Shown: positions 7,491 to 14,720, counted from the stretch's first letter. The stretch: 15,209 nucleotides of DNA from an uncultured Prevotella sp. (GCA_900770395.1 CAAGKM010000034.1:1-15209), one strand, 5' to 3'. The notes: generated from the sequence alone by a model not told the origin. Numbers and translations are program-made.

Positions 7491-9416
7491 CTACTTAACC
7501 TCCTCAAAGTCAGCGTCCTGGATGTTATCATCCTGGTTGCCGTTGTTCTGCTGACCTGCATTGCCCTGAGCACCGCCAGCATTGAAGTCCTGACCTGGCT
7601 GCTGTGCTCCACCTGCCTGTGAGTACATCTGCTGGCTGGCAGCCTGCATCACATTGTTTAGAGCAGCTGTGGCTGTGTCGATGGCAGCGATGTCCTGAGC
7701 CTTGTGAACATCCTTGAGCTGCTGGAGAGCCTGCTCAATGTTTGGCTTCTGGTCGGCAGGAATCTTATCACCGTTATCCTTGAGGAAGTTCTCGGTGGTG
7801 AAGATCATCGAGTCAGCCTGATTGAGCTTGTCGATGCGCTCACGCTCCTTCTTGTCATTCTCGGCATTCTGCTCAGCCTCAGCCTTCATGCGGTTAATCT
7901 CGTCCTCGCTCAGACCAGATGAGGCCTCGATGCGGATAGCCTGCTCCTTACCTGTTGCCTTATCCTTGGCAGACACCTTGAGGATACCGTTGGCGTCGAT
8001 GTCGAATGTCACCTCAATCTGTGGAACACCGCGACGTGCAGGAGCAATGCCTGTAAGGTTGAACTGACCGATTGACTTGTTCTGTGCAGCCATTGGGCGC
8101 TCGCCCTGAAGCACGTGGATGGTAACCTCAGTCTGGTTGTCGGCAGCAGTAGAGAATGTCTCACTCTTCTTGCAAGGGATGGTTGTGTTTGCCTCGATGA
8201 GCTTTGTCATCACACCACCCATGGTCTCGATACCGAGAGTCAGAGGAGTAACGTCGAGCAATACGATGTCGCCCACACCGCCTTCTTTGTTGAGGATGGC
8301 ACCCTGGATAGAAGCACCCACAGCCACAACCTCATCAGGGTTAACACCCTTTGAAGGCTCCTTGCCAAAGTAGTTCTTCACGAGAGTCTGCACTGCAGGG
8401 ATACGGCTTGAACCACCTACGAGGATAACCTCGTCGATATCAGCTGTGTTGAGCTTTGCGTCGCGGATAGCGTTCTGGCAAGGCACAAGACAAGCCTGTA
8501 TCAGATTGTGAGCAAGCTGCTCGAACTTAGAACGTGTGAGAGTCTTAACCAAGTGCTTTGGCACACCGCCTACAGGCATGATGTAAGGCAGGTTGATTTC
8601 TGTAGATGTAGAGCTTGACAGCTCAATCTTTGCCTTCTCGGCAGCCTCCTTCAGACGCTGCATAGCCATTGGGTCAGCAGTAAGGTCGGCACCCTCGTCG
8701 TTCTTGAACTCCTGTACGAGCCAGTCGATGATTACCTGGTCGAAGTCGTCACCACCAAGGTGAGTGTCACCGTTGGTAGAGAGCACCTCGAACACACCGC
8801 CGCCGAACTCGAGGATAGAGATATCGAATGTACCGCCACCAAGGTCGAACACGGCAATCTTCATATCCTTGTTTGCCTTGTCAACACCGTAGGCAAGAGC
8901 TGCGGCTGTTGGCTCGTTGACGATACGCTTAACGTTAAGACCGGCAATCTGACCAGCCTCCTTTGTAGCCTGACGCTGAGAGTCAGAGAAGTATGCAGGC
9001 ACAGTGATCACAGCCTCTGTAACCTCCTGTCCGAGATAGTCCTCGGCTGTCTTCTTCATCTTCTGCAGCACGATGGCAGAAATTTCCTGTGGAGTGTACT
9101 TGCGTCCGTCGATGTCAACACGTGGATAACCACCCTCATTAACCACCGAGTAAGGCACGCGCCCAATTTCCTTTGAAGTCTGCTCCCATGTCTCACCCAT
9201 GAAACGCTTGATTGAATAAACAGTGTTCTTAGGGTTTGTGATTGCCTGACGCTTGGCAGGATCACCCACCTTACGCTCGCCGTTCTCTACGAAACCAACA
9301 ACAGAAGGAGTTGTACGCTTACCCTCGCTGTTAGCAATCACCACAGGCTCGTTGCCCTCAAATACAGCAACACATGAGTTTGTTGTACCCAAATCGATTC
9401 CAATAATCTTTCCCAT
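7491..9416 (-). CDS. dnaK: Chaperone protein DnaK (Hsp70)
   Basis: The Hsp70 chaperone, which binds and releases exposed hydrophobic segments of cytoplasmic proteins in an ATP-driven cycle with DnaJ and GrpE. It is full length at 641 residues. The ATPase domain shows IGIDLGTTNS (5-14), DLGGGTFD (191-198), NEPTAAALAYG (167-177) and ILVGGSSRIPAV (331-342). The interdomain linker VLLDVTPLTLG is at 385-395, followed by the substrate-binding domain. A Gly/Gln/Asn-rich tail ends in EEVK, as in many bacterial DnaKs. The gene stands alone: no dnaJ or grpE is adjacent, and no CIRCE element is seen upstream. A strong terminator follows. The C-terminal side is the flank occupied by element A. Confidence 0.99.
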   Translation of the reverse strand: MGKIIGIDLGTTNSCVAVFEGNEPVVIANSEGKRTTPSVVGFVENGERKVGDPAKRQAITNPKNTVYSIKRFMGETWEQTSKEIGRVPYSVVNEGGYPRVDIDGRKYTPQEISAIVLQKMKKTAEDYLGQEVTEAVITVPAYFSDSQRQATKEAGQIAGLNVKRIVNEPTAAALAYGVDKANKDMKIAVFDLGGGTFDISILEFGGGVFEVLSTNGDTHLGGDDFDQVIIDWLVQEFKNDEGADLTADPMAMQRLKEAAEKAKIELSSSTSTEINLPYIMPVGGVPKHLVKTLTRSKFEQLAHNLIQACLVPCQNAIRDAKLNTADIDEVILVGGSSRIPAVQTLVKNYFGKEPSKGVNPDEVVAVGASIQGAILNKEGGVGDIVLLDVTPLTLGIETMGGVMTKLIEANTTIPCKKSETFSTAADNQTEVTIHVLQGERPMAAQNKSIGQFNLTGIAPARRGVPQIEVTFDIDANGILKVSAKDKATGKEQAIRIEASSGLSEDEINRMKAEAEQNAENDKKERERIDKLNQADSMIFTTENFLKDNGDKIPADQKPNIEQALQQLKDVHKAQDIAAIDTATAALNNVMQAASQQMYSQAGGAQQPGQDFNAGGAQGNAGQQNNGNQDDNIQDADFEEVK

Positions 9417-9559
9417 AATCTTTATTTTTAAATTTTTACTTTTTACTTATTTTATAATATGTTTTTTCAAACATGTGTTTTGCTTTATGCGCCACACTGT
9501 TTTATTTTCTGCTTATTTTAGGAGCAAAGTGCATGCCAAAAAAGTTTTTTTGCTTTTAT

Positions 9560-9588
9560 GTGACGATTTGTCACGTCATTTTGTCACG
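9560..9588. repeat. TTTGTCACG direct repeats with a nested dyad
   Basis: TTTGTCACG occurs at 9567-9575 and 9580-9588, a 13-bp period. GTGAC at 9560-9564 and GTCAC at 9570-9574 form an inverted pair overlapping the first copy. This lies just upstream of the rightward promoter and between two divergent genes, so it is a candidate operator. Confidence 0.45.
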
Positions 9589-9606
9589 GTATTCAAAAAA
9601 AATTAT

Positions 9607-9614
9607 TACCTTTG
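9607..9614 (+). promoter_or_regulatory. Promoter -7 element TACCTTTG
   Basis: An exact TAnnTTTG match 66 bp before the ATG of the exported protein. A TTTTG at 9579-9583 could be the -33 box, but the 23-bp gap is slightly longer than usual. Confidence 0.65.
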
Positions 9615-9680
9615 CAGGCAAAATATACATTTAATTAAATAATAACAGACCTGTTTAGAATAAATAAAACATAAAATATT

Positions 9681-10985
9681 ATGAAGAGACTACTTTTATT
9701 TGCCTGCATGGCAGTGACCATGCTCACCCTGCAAGCACAAAACTCCTACATCGTAAAGACAAAGGGAGTGAAGAAAACTGCCAAAGTGACAACCAACGGC
9801 AACGGCGCCACAGCTGAGGGCGAACAGAAAGAGGAGGCACAAGACTTTATAGGCAAGAACTTCAAGTATTACAGTCTGTGTGACTGGAAGGAAGGCATGA
9901 AGTTCATGGTGCTGCCTGAGAAATACGACATGGTGGTAAACACTTTCTGCGACGCTGCCACCGACAAGGAGGTGAGCAGCAACCGCCTGCGCTATAAGAT
10001 AATGGTATATCAGGGGCACAGTGAGACCGATGATAACCACTCACGTATAAACTTCCTCTGTCAGGATGACAACAAGAAATACTATTACCAGATTCCAAAC
10101 GGCACTTTCGACGACTATTGCTACGGCAAGCTTGGCGTGCCCACGCTGGCATATCTCGGCGATGTTGACATTGCACGCTCGCTGCTTATGGGCAAAAGTC
10201 TCTATACTAAAGCCACGCTCTATCGTGTGGACACAGAGCAGGATGGCGACGGATTCAAGGAAGTGAGCGTGCCAAAGAACGAGGAGGTGAAAGTGGTGGC
10301 TGTGGGTGTAGGCTCACGCAGCTATCCTGTAAAGATTATCGTAGCCGACAAGAAAGGCAATGAGTTCTTCCAGAATGTGGCGATGAGCAAGACCAACAGC
10401 GGTATGCGCGACGACGAGTTCATCATGGACAAGGCAAAATTCACATTCTACGGTTCATTCGAACTTGTTGATGCCAACGAGGTCGCAACAGGCAAGTATG
10501 CTAAATACATCGGCAGAGAGGTTTACACAAAATACAAGACCAAGATGGAGAATGCCGAAGGCAAGAAGGTTGACGTGGCACGTCTCAGCTCATTCAAGAT
10601 AGAAAAAGTGCAGTCAACAAGCAACAGCAACTATTGCAAGCTCACCTTGAAGAGCCTTGCATCAGGAGCAGTGTTCACAAAGATGGTGACATTTGTAAAC
10701 GAGAACGTTGCTGGCGACATCGACGGAATGAAGGAAGACTACTATCCATACCTCTTCGGCAACGGCAAGGGCATGGGCAATATACCCCAAGCCCACCGGG
10801 CAATGATACAGCAAGGCAAGGTTGGCGTAGGTTACACCAAGGCTGAGGTGCGCATGGCAAAGGGTGAGCCCAACCGTACTGCCGCATCATCAAATGGAGC
10901 GGAGGACTGGATTTACACTGAGCTTGGTCAGATTGTGAAATTCAGCAAGGCTGGCAAGGTGCTGAAAGTAATCTCAACACGATAA
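9681..10985 (+). CDS. Exported protein with BamE/SmpA-like C-terminus
   Basis: 434 residues. Residues 1-20 are a signal peptide (Lys-Arg, then a Leu-rich core, then LQAQ); no lipobox Cys is present, so it is probably periplasmic or surface-released rather than a lipoprotein. The middle 300 residues are unfamiliar, rich in Lys, Tyr and Asp. The last ~56 residues (379-434) carry a BamE/SmpA-style pattern: a VGYTKAEVRMAKGEP start, then DWIY, then GQIVKFSKAGKVLKV, as in domains where a small lipoprotein fold packs on an outer-membrane partner. The fold call is by pattern only. It is divergent from dnaK, has its own promoter, and is followed by a strong hairpin, so it is monocistronic. It has no link to the elements and is probably a resident gene. 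Confidence 0.8.
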   Translation: MKRLLLFACMAVTMLTLQAQNSYIVKTKGVKKTAKVTTNGNGATAEGEQKEEAQDFIGKNFKYYSLCDWKEGMKFMVLPEKYDMVVNTFCDAATDKEVSSNRLRYKIMVYQGHSETDDNHSRINFLCQDDNKKYYYQIPNGTFDDYCYGKLGVPTLAYLGDVDIARSLLMGKSLYTKATLYRVDTEQDGDGFKEVSVPKNEEVKVVAVGVGSRSYPVKIIVADKKGNEFFQNVAMSKTNSGMRDDEFIMDKAKFTFYGSFELVDANEVATGKYAKYIGREVYTKYKTKMENAEGKKVDVARLSSFKIEKVQSTSNSNYCKLTLKSLASGAVFTKMVTFVNENVAGDIDGMKEDYYPYLFGNGKGMGNIPQAHRAMIQQGKVGVGYTKAEVRMAKGEPNRTAASSNGAEDWIYTELGQIVKFSKAGKVLKVISTR

Positions 10986-11019
10986 AATAAAAAACATAAG
11001 ATTTTATTATCACTGCCAA

Positions 11020-11058
11020 TGGCATCACTCCGCAGACAGACTCTGCGGAGTGGTGCCA
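11020..11058 (+). terminator. Strong 17-bp hairpin after the exported protein gene
   Basis: Arms 11020-11036 and 11042-11058 pair over 17 bp with a single G-T wobble and a 5-nt loop, 35 bp past the stop. No long T-run follows, so it may act as a terminator or as an mRNA 3'-end stabiliser, perhaps in both directions. Confidence 0.65.
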
Positions 11059-11093
11059 ATAAAGAATTTATAATTCCAACCGTTACCCACCTA

Positions 11094-11198
11094 TCAAGAT
11101 AGGACAAATTTCTCTATGGTCTTGGAGTCCGTGCCCACTGTTTGTGCCAACTCATTGTAAATAATTTCTGTGCTATTTTGCCTGCAAAGATACTGCTT
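11094..11198 (-). pseudogene. Remnant of an AAA ATPase (DUF4143-type) gene
   Basis: On the minus strand an open stretch reads IIYNELAQTVGTDSKTIEKF, closely recalling the winged-helix segment between the ATPase core and DUF4143 domain of the common Bacteroidetes ATPases, where text such as ELA-x-x-x-G-x-D-x-x-T-I-x-K-Y is usual. It runs into a TGA after two more codons. The next frame continues with a plausible SYLDRWVTVG, which suggests a frameshift. No start or ATPase core is present. It is probably a decayed fragment. The identification rests on one short motif. The minus-strand TATCTTTG at 11185-11192 would be a chance promoter match if this was coding. Confidence 0.4.
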
Positions 11199-11355
11199 TT
11201 TTCTTCTAATCCAAAAAGTTAGGTTGATTTTTGGGATTAGGCTGTTTTTATTGAGCTATTCAACTGTTTTTGTTTTCATGCGCAGCCAATTAAACACTGA
11301 ACACTATTATAATCTTCCGTGTTTTTCGGGAGAAAAATAATTTTTTTTGATTTCA

Positions 11356-11388
11356 TTGGCATTAATTCAATTTTTTTACTTAAATTTG
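11356..11388 (+). promoter_or_regulatory. Promoter of the structured leader
   Basis: The -7 element TAAATTTG (11381-11388) matches TAnnTTTG exactly, and TTGG (11356-11359) stands 21 bp upstream as the -33 box. Transcription would start near 11392-11395. That leaves a ~420-nt leader before the gene at 11816, far longer than usual. Confidence 0.7.
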
Positions 11389-11391
11389 CAG

Positions 11392-11765
11392 TGCGAAATG
11401 CACTGATGCGCATTATTGGCACAAAACCTCGCACCGGTACTGCCTGAAAAGGCGGCAGTCGGAAGAGGGGAAACATAGTGAAAAAAGGCGTTATTGGCGC
11501 TTGTTTTCTGACTGTTGAAACTTCGAACACTTCAGTCTGCTCAGAAACATGCAACGGTGATGCTCATAGGTGTGTTATAAACATGCCTTTTGTGGTTTAT
11601 CCCTATATGGGGATTAAACCACGATTGGCGTTGTTATATACATACGGTGTGAGGTCTCGTTGCTCGTTTCAGCAGACGGGTAAGTTCGAAGACCTCAACA
11701 GTGAAGCGGGCAACATGGGGCTTCACGCTTTTTCGTATCGGCGCACTCGTGCGCACGAACATTAA
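11392..11765 (+). ncRNA. Candidate structured RNA / long regulatory leader
   Basis: About 370 nt behind a good promoter, with many complementary stems. Hairpin 1: 11434-11436 and 11439-11444 pair with 11454-11462. Hairpin 2: TTTCTGA (11505-11511) with TCAGAAA (11541-11547), CTG/CAG inside. Hairpin 3: 11592-11603 with 11610-11622, 12 bp and one bulge. Hairpin A: TGAGGTCT (11650-11657) with AGACCTCA (11690-11697). Hairpin C: GTGAAGC (11701-11707) with GCTTCAC (11720-11726), followed by GCTTTTT. Hairpin D: 11732-11736 and 11741-11745 with 11750-11759. GTTGCTCG in loop A (11659-11666) pairs with CGGGCAAC (11707-11714) in loop C, a kissing-loop or pseudoknot. Hairpin C with its T-run looks like a terminator, so the RNA either ends near 11735 or gates the downstream genes. 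I match it to no known class with certainty. An overlapping GTG-start 95-codon frame is probably not coding. Confidence 0.6.
11701..11733 (+). terminator. Terminator-like hairpin inside the leader
   Basis: GTGAAGC and GCTTCAC form a 7-bp stem with a 12-nt loop, followed by GCTTTTT. It is a candidate conditional terminator, since its loop is complementary to the loop of the preceding hairpin. Confidence 0.45.
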
Positions 11766-11815
11766 TTATATTAACCGTCCAAACAGGAGCCATAGGACAC
11801 AAAAACAAAACAACT

Positions 11816-12283
11816 ATGGGAAAAAGTAACATTTCAGACATTTTCACTATCACATCTGATGGCAAAGTTGTAGGTAATAGTAAGCTAATGTGGAAGAATG
11901 CCACAGGTTGCAAAGAAAGCCTTGCCAAGATGTGCAGTATCTTTGGACAGGATAATGCGCCGGTGTTCGAATTGGAAAAGATGTTGTCACTGTTTAAGGA
12001 GAACGTCATCAAGCAAGATGACATTTTGGAGACAACCATAGACAATTACTGCACATGGCTCAGAAACCTTAACAAGGCATGCGATGGCAAGCTCATTCTT
12101 TGGATTCTTGACGCACTGTTAGTGAGCAAAGATCCAAAGGAGATAATGGGATTCGTAGATAAGCATTTTGATGACTTTGTCGGCAGCTACGATCCTGGCA
12201 ACGACGGAGGCTCATGGAATGTAAGCAACATCCGATCGGCTCTACGTAAATTTGTGAAATTTATTATCGTCCAAATAAAATAA
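11816..12283 (+). CDS. Hypothetical protein, 155 aa
   Basis: I do not recognise this protein. It has no signal peptide and no clear membrane segment, though the C-terminus (RKFVKFIIVQIK) is a short basic-hydrophobic tail. The body is amphipathic helical, with a central Trp-containing region (NYCTWLRNLNKACDGKLILWILDALL) and a Gly/Asp-rich turn (YDPGNDGGSW) near residue 130. It has three Cys residues. The ATG is preceded by an A-rich stretch (AAAACAAAACAACT), normal for Bacteroidetes. It lies directly after the structured leader and only 5 bp before the BspA-like gene, so it is probably cotranscribed with that gene although it looks cytoplasmic. Confidence 0.7.
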   Translation: MGKSNISDIFTITSDGKVVGNSKLMWKNATGCKESLAKMCSIFGQDNAPVFELEKMLSLFKENVIKQDDILETTIDNYCTWLRNLNKACDGKLILWILDALLVSKDPKEIMGFVDKHFDDFVGSYDPGNDGGSWNVSNIRSALRKFVKFIIVQIK

Positions 12284-12288
12284 GAACT

Positions 12289-13494
12289 ATGAAACATTTA
12301 TTGTTATCATTGAGTCTCTTCCTCCTTAGCCTCACGGCAGGGGCGGAAGACTTCACTTATGAGTATGAGGGACAGACGCTGACCTATACTATCATAGATA
12401 AAAGTGCGAGGACATGCAAGTTAATGGAAGGTTTTTCTACTTCGTGGGGGGATAAACCTGGGAATAATGTTTCTGGCGATTTAATCATTCCTTCTGAGGC
12501 TGGAAATTTTCGGCATAAATATAAAGTGACAGAAATCTCATTTCATGCTTTCTATGGTTGTGGGAACTTGACTTCTGTGACAATTCCCAATAGTGTCACG
12601 TATATAGATAGTAATGCTTTCGAGAACTGTGGTAGCTTGACCTCCGTGACCATTCCTAATAGTGTCACGTCTATAGGTGGGGCCGCCTTTGCGGGATGTA
12701 GTAACTTGACCTCCGTGACTATTCCTGATGGTGTCACGTATATAGGTTATGCCACTTTCCGTGGCTGTAGTGGCTTGACAGAGGTGACCATTCCTAATAG
12801 TGTCACGTCTATAGGTGAGGATGCTTTCCATGGTTGCAGTAGCTTGACTAAGATCAACATTTCAGATATTGCAGCATGGTGCAATATCAAATATAGTGAT
12901 AAAAATAAATATAATATATGGTGGCGTGCCCATCATCTTTATCTAAATGGTGAAGAGGTTAAAGATTTGATTATTCCTGACGGTATCACATCTATAGGTG
13001 ATTATGCTTTCTATAGTTGCAGTGGCTTGACCTCCGTGACTATTCCGAACAGTGTTACATCTATAGGTAATCATGCTTTCCGTGATTGCGGAGACGTGAC
13101 CTCCGTGACTATTCCTAACAGTGTTACGTCTATAGGTAGTGAGGCTTTCCGTGGTTGCCGTGGCTTGACCTCAATGGCTATCCCTAATGGTGTCACGTCT
13201 ATAGGTAATGATGCTTTCAAGGGCTGTAGCGGCTTGACCTCAGTGACCATTCCAAGCACTATCACGTCTATCGGTGGTTCTGCTTTCTCTGACTGTAGTG
13301 GCTTAACCTCACTGACAATCCCTAATAGTGTCACGTCTATAGGTGACTGGGCTTTTTCTGGTTGCAGTGGCTTGACAGAGATTTATATCCATAATCCCAC
13401 TCCTCCAAGTACTGGCCGTTCTTCTTTTGATGAGCAGAACTATCAAAATGCGACACTTTATGTGCCGGAGGAAGCCTATGATACATATCGATAA
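12289..13494 (+). CDS. BspA-like leucine-rich-repeat surface protein, N-terminal part
   Basis: 401 residues. Residues 1-19 are a signal peptide ending TAGA, so the protein is exported. It then carries about a dozen 23-residue LRR_5 repeats on the pattern LTSVTIPNSVTSIG-x-x-AF-x-GCSG. They are interrupted once by a spacer typical of this family (NISD-x-x-AWCNIKYSD, then HHLYLNGEEVKDLIIPDG). Proteins of this family, first described as BspA of Tannerella forsythia, bind host matrix and other cells. The end NATLYVPEEAYDTYR is normally followed by a GW-x-x-F segment. Here a TAA intervenes, and the expected continuation (TDGPWKYFMKL) lies in the next frame at about 13497, so this is probably the front half of a frameshifted gene. 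Each repeat is a near-identical 69-bp DNA unit, prone to recombination. Confidence 0.88.
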   Translation: MKHLLLSLSLFLLSLTAGAEDFTYEYEGQTLTYTIIDKSARTCKLMEGFSTSWGDKPGNNVSGDLIIPSEAGNFRHKYKVTEISFHAFYGCGNLTSVTIPNSVTYIDSNAFENCGSLTSVTIPNSVTSIGGAAFAGCSNLTSVTIPDGVTYIGYATFRGCSGLTEVTIPNSVTSIGEDAFHGCSSLTKINISDIAAWCNIKYSDKNKYNIWWRAHHLYLNGEEVKDLIIPDGITSIGDYAFYSCSGLTSVTIPNSVTSIGNHAFRDCGDVTSVTIPNSVTSIGSEAFRGCRGLTSMAIPNGVTSIGNDAFKGCSGLTSVTIPSTITSIGGSAFSDCSGLTSLTIPNSVTSIGDWAFSGCSGLTEIYIHNPTPPSTGRSSFDEQNYQNATLYVPEEAYDTYR

Positions 13495-14360
13495 TATGAC
13501 GGATGGACCATGGAAGTATTTCATGAAATTACAAAGCTTTAAAACACCATCAGCATTTTATTTCGACTATTATGACAATAACATGACGGCAATTGTTGTC
13601 GGAGTAAAAGATAATACTGTTTCTTCTGATATCGTAATTCCGGAGACAACCACATATAATGGCAAAACTTACACTGTTACCGCTATCGGCATTAAGGCTT
13701 TCAAAGACTACAGTGCTATGACCTCCGTGACCATTCCCAATAGTGTCACATCTATAGGTAAGTCTGCTTTTGAGGACTGCAGTGGCTTGACTAAGGTAAA
13801 TATTTCAGATCTTGTAGCATGGTGTAACATTAAATTTAGTGCTAATCCTTTATTTTACGCCCATCATCTTTATCTGAATGGTGAAGAAGTTACAAATTTG
13901 GTTATTCCTGACTGTATCACGTCTATAGGTAATAATGTTTTTCCAGGCTGTAGCGGCTTGACCTCTGTGGCTATCCCTAACAGTGTCACATCCATAGGCA
14001 GCTCTGCTTTCTCTGGCTGCAGTGGCTTGACCTCAGTGACCATTCCAAACAGTGTCACATCCATAGGCCGCTCTGCTTTCCATGGTTGCAGTGGCTTGAC
14101 CTCCGTGACTATTCCCAATAGTGTCACGTCTATAGGTGATTATGCTTTCTATAATAGTGGCTTGACCTCCGTGACTATTCCTAACAGTGTCACGTCTATA
14201 GGTAGCTATACTTTCGAATACTGCAGTAGCTTGACTGAGGTGACAATTCTTAATGGTGTCACGTCTATAGGGACTAGGGCTTTTTATGACTGCAGTAGCT
14301 TGACTTCTGTGACTATTCCTAACAGCGTCACGTCTATAGGTTTTGGTGCTTTCAATGGCT
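12560..14360 (+). repeat. 69-bp LRR-coding tandem repeats, two blocks
   Basis: The units share GTGACCATTCCTAATAGTGT, CACGTCTATAGGT and GGCTTGACCTC with few changes. They span about 12560-13380 and 13700-14360, with breaks at the spacer domains. High DNA identity between units favours slippage and gene conversion. Confidence 0.85.
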
Positions 14361-14368
14361 GTATTTAG
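13495..14368 (+). pseudogene. BspA-like LRR protein, downstream part in the next frame
   Basis: The frame continues the upstream gene after a +1 shift: one extra base near 13491 (CGATAATATG, where CGAAATATG would keep the frame) accounts for the break. It reads DGPWKYFMKL, then a typical BspA entry module (SSDIVIPETTTYNGKTYTVTAIG), then eight to nine LRR_5 repeats with a second NISD-x-x-AWCNIKFS spacer. No signal peptide is available if it is translated alone; an ORF start at 13427 exists but gives an unrelated basic leader. It ends abruptly with AFNGCI and TAG inside a repeat (GGCTGTATTTAG where GGCTGTAGTGGC is normal), so it lacks any C-terminal sorting domain. One repeat (DYAFYNSGLTSV) is shorter than the rest. 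It is either a decayed tail or a phase-variable extension. Confidence 0.65.
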
Positions 14369-14460
14369 AAGGGTGTAACCAACTGCACACAATGAAAAAC
14401 ACTTGCAAATAATCCGCTGATTATCAATACTATTTAAATTTTAACACTTCATAGTCAGTT

Positions 14461-14492
14461 TTTGGTGCTTCGACATTTTCCGTATAATTTTG
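14461..14492 (+). promoter_or_regulatory. Promoter of the element B HTH gene
   Basis: TTTG (14461-14464), a 20-bp spacer, then TAATTTTG (14485-14492). Both boxes and the spacing match the Bacteroidetes consensus. The transcript would have a leader of about 220 nt carrying all the repeats. Confidence 0.6.
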
Positions 14493-14550
14493 TGACGTAT
14501 TTCTATCGCGGTGAATGTGCGGGGCTTTATTTTTGCCACAAAATTCAAGT

Positions 14551-14668
14551 CAGGCGACAAAGGTTGACAACGGTTCACAGACAGAGACAAAAGGCTGAGC
14601 GAAATGCGAAGGTTGTCGCAAAAGTTAAGCAAGTTGACGACAGGCGACAACAGTTGACTTCCGTTCAC
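14551..14668. repeat. 28-bp imperfect direct repeats and GCGACAA cluster
   Basis: Copies at 14551-14578 and 14641-14668, 90 bp apart, agree at 23 of 28 positions. Each holds GCGACAA, then GTTGAC, then GTTCAC. An inverted GCGACAA (read as TTGTCGC) lies between them at 14613-14619, and a further GTTGAC at 14633-14638. They are likely sites for the double-HTH protein or the recombinase. Confidence 0.65.
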
Positions 14669-14720
14669 TTCCCGATGGAATACACAGAAAAGAGTGTAAA
14701 ACATTAAAATAAGGGAAAGA

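Larger units (their letters stand above)
9417..9680. other. Divergent promoter region between dnaK and the exported protein gene
   Basis: 264 bp, very A/T-rich next to dnaK. It includes a small hairpin ATGTTT-TTTC-AAACAT at 9459-9474 in the dnaK leader. A minus-strand ACTTTGC near 9523-9529 could be a degenerate dnaK promoter. The better-defined promoter and the TTTGTCACG repeats lie on the other side. Confidence 0.4.
14369..14720. other. Upstream control region of element B
   Basis: 352 bp without a gene. From left: a short AT-rich stretch after the broken BspA gene, a well-spaced promoter (14461-14492), a second TAnnTTTG match (TATTTTTG, 14528-14535), then a repeat-rich leader with 28-bp direct repeats, three GTTGAC copies and GCGACAA motifs in both orientations, up to the ATG at 14721. 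The boundary of element B is probably between 14369 and 14460. Confidence 0.5.

Noticed and set aside
7704..9265. ORFs overlapping dnaK in other frames
   Set aside because: dnaK is unambiguous; long open antisense frames are common over highly biased coding sequence.
9417..9680. CIRCE heat-shock operator upstream of dnaK
   Set aside because: No TTAGCACTC / GAGTGCTAA pair is present.
11478..11765. GTG-start 95-codon plus-strand ORF in the leader
   Set aside because: It overlaps several well-formed stems and a terminator-like hairpin, has no recognisable family and an odd composition (many Cys, Arg, Ser). A structured RNA explains the region better, though coding is not excluded.
11392..11765. 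tmRNA or RNase P RNA
   Set aside because: Neither the tmRNA acceptor end with CCA nor the conserved RNase P core motifs are visible.
12560..14360. CRISPR-like regular spacing of repeats
   Set aside because: The repeats are in-frame 69-bp LRR codon units without unique spacers between identical repeats, and there are no cas genes.
12538..14392. Several minus-strand ORFs across the LRR genes
   Set aside because: They are antisense shadows created by the 69-bp repeat; their repetitive translations only mirror the LRR units.
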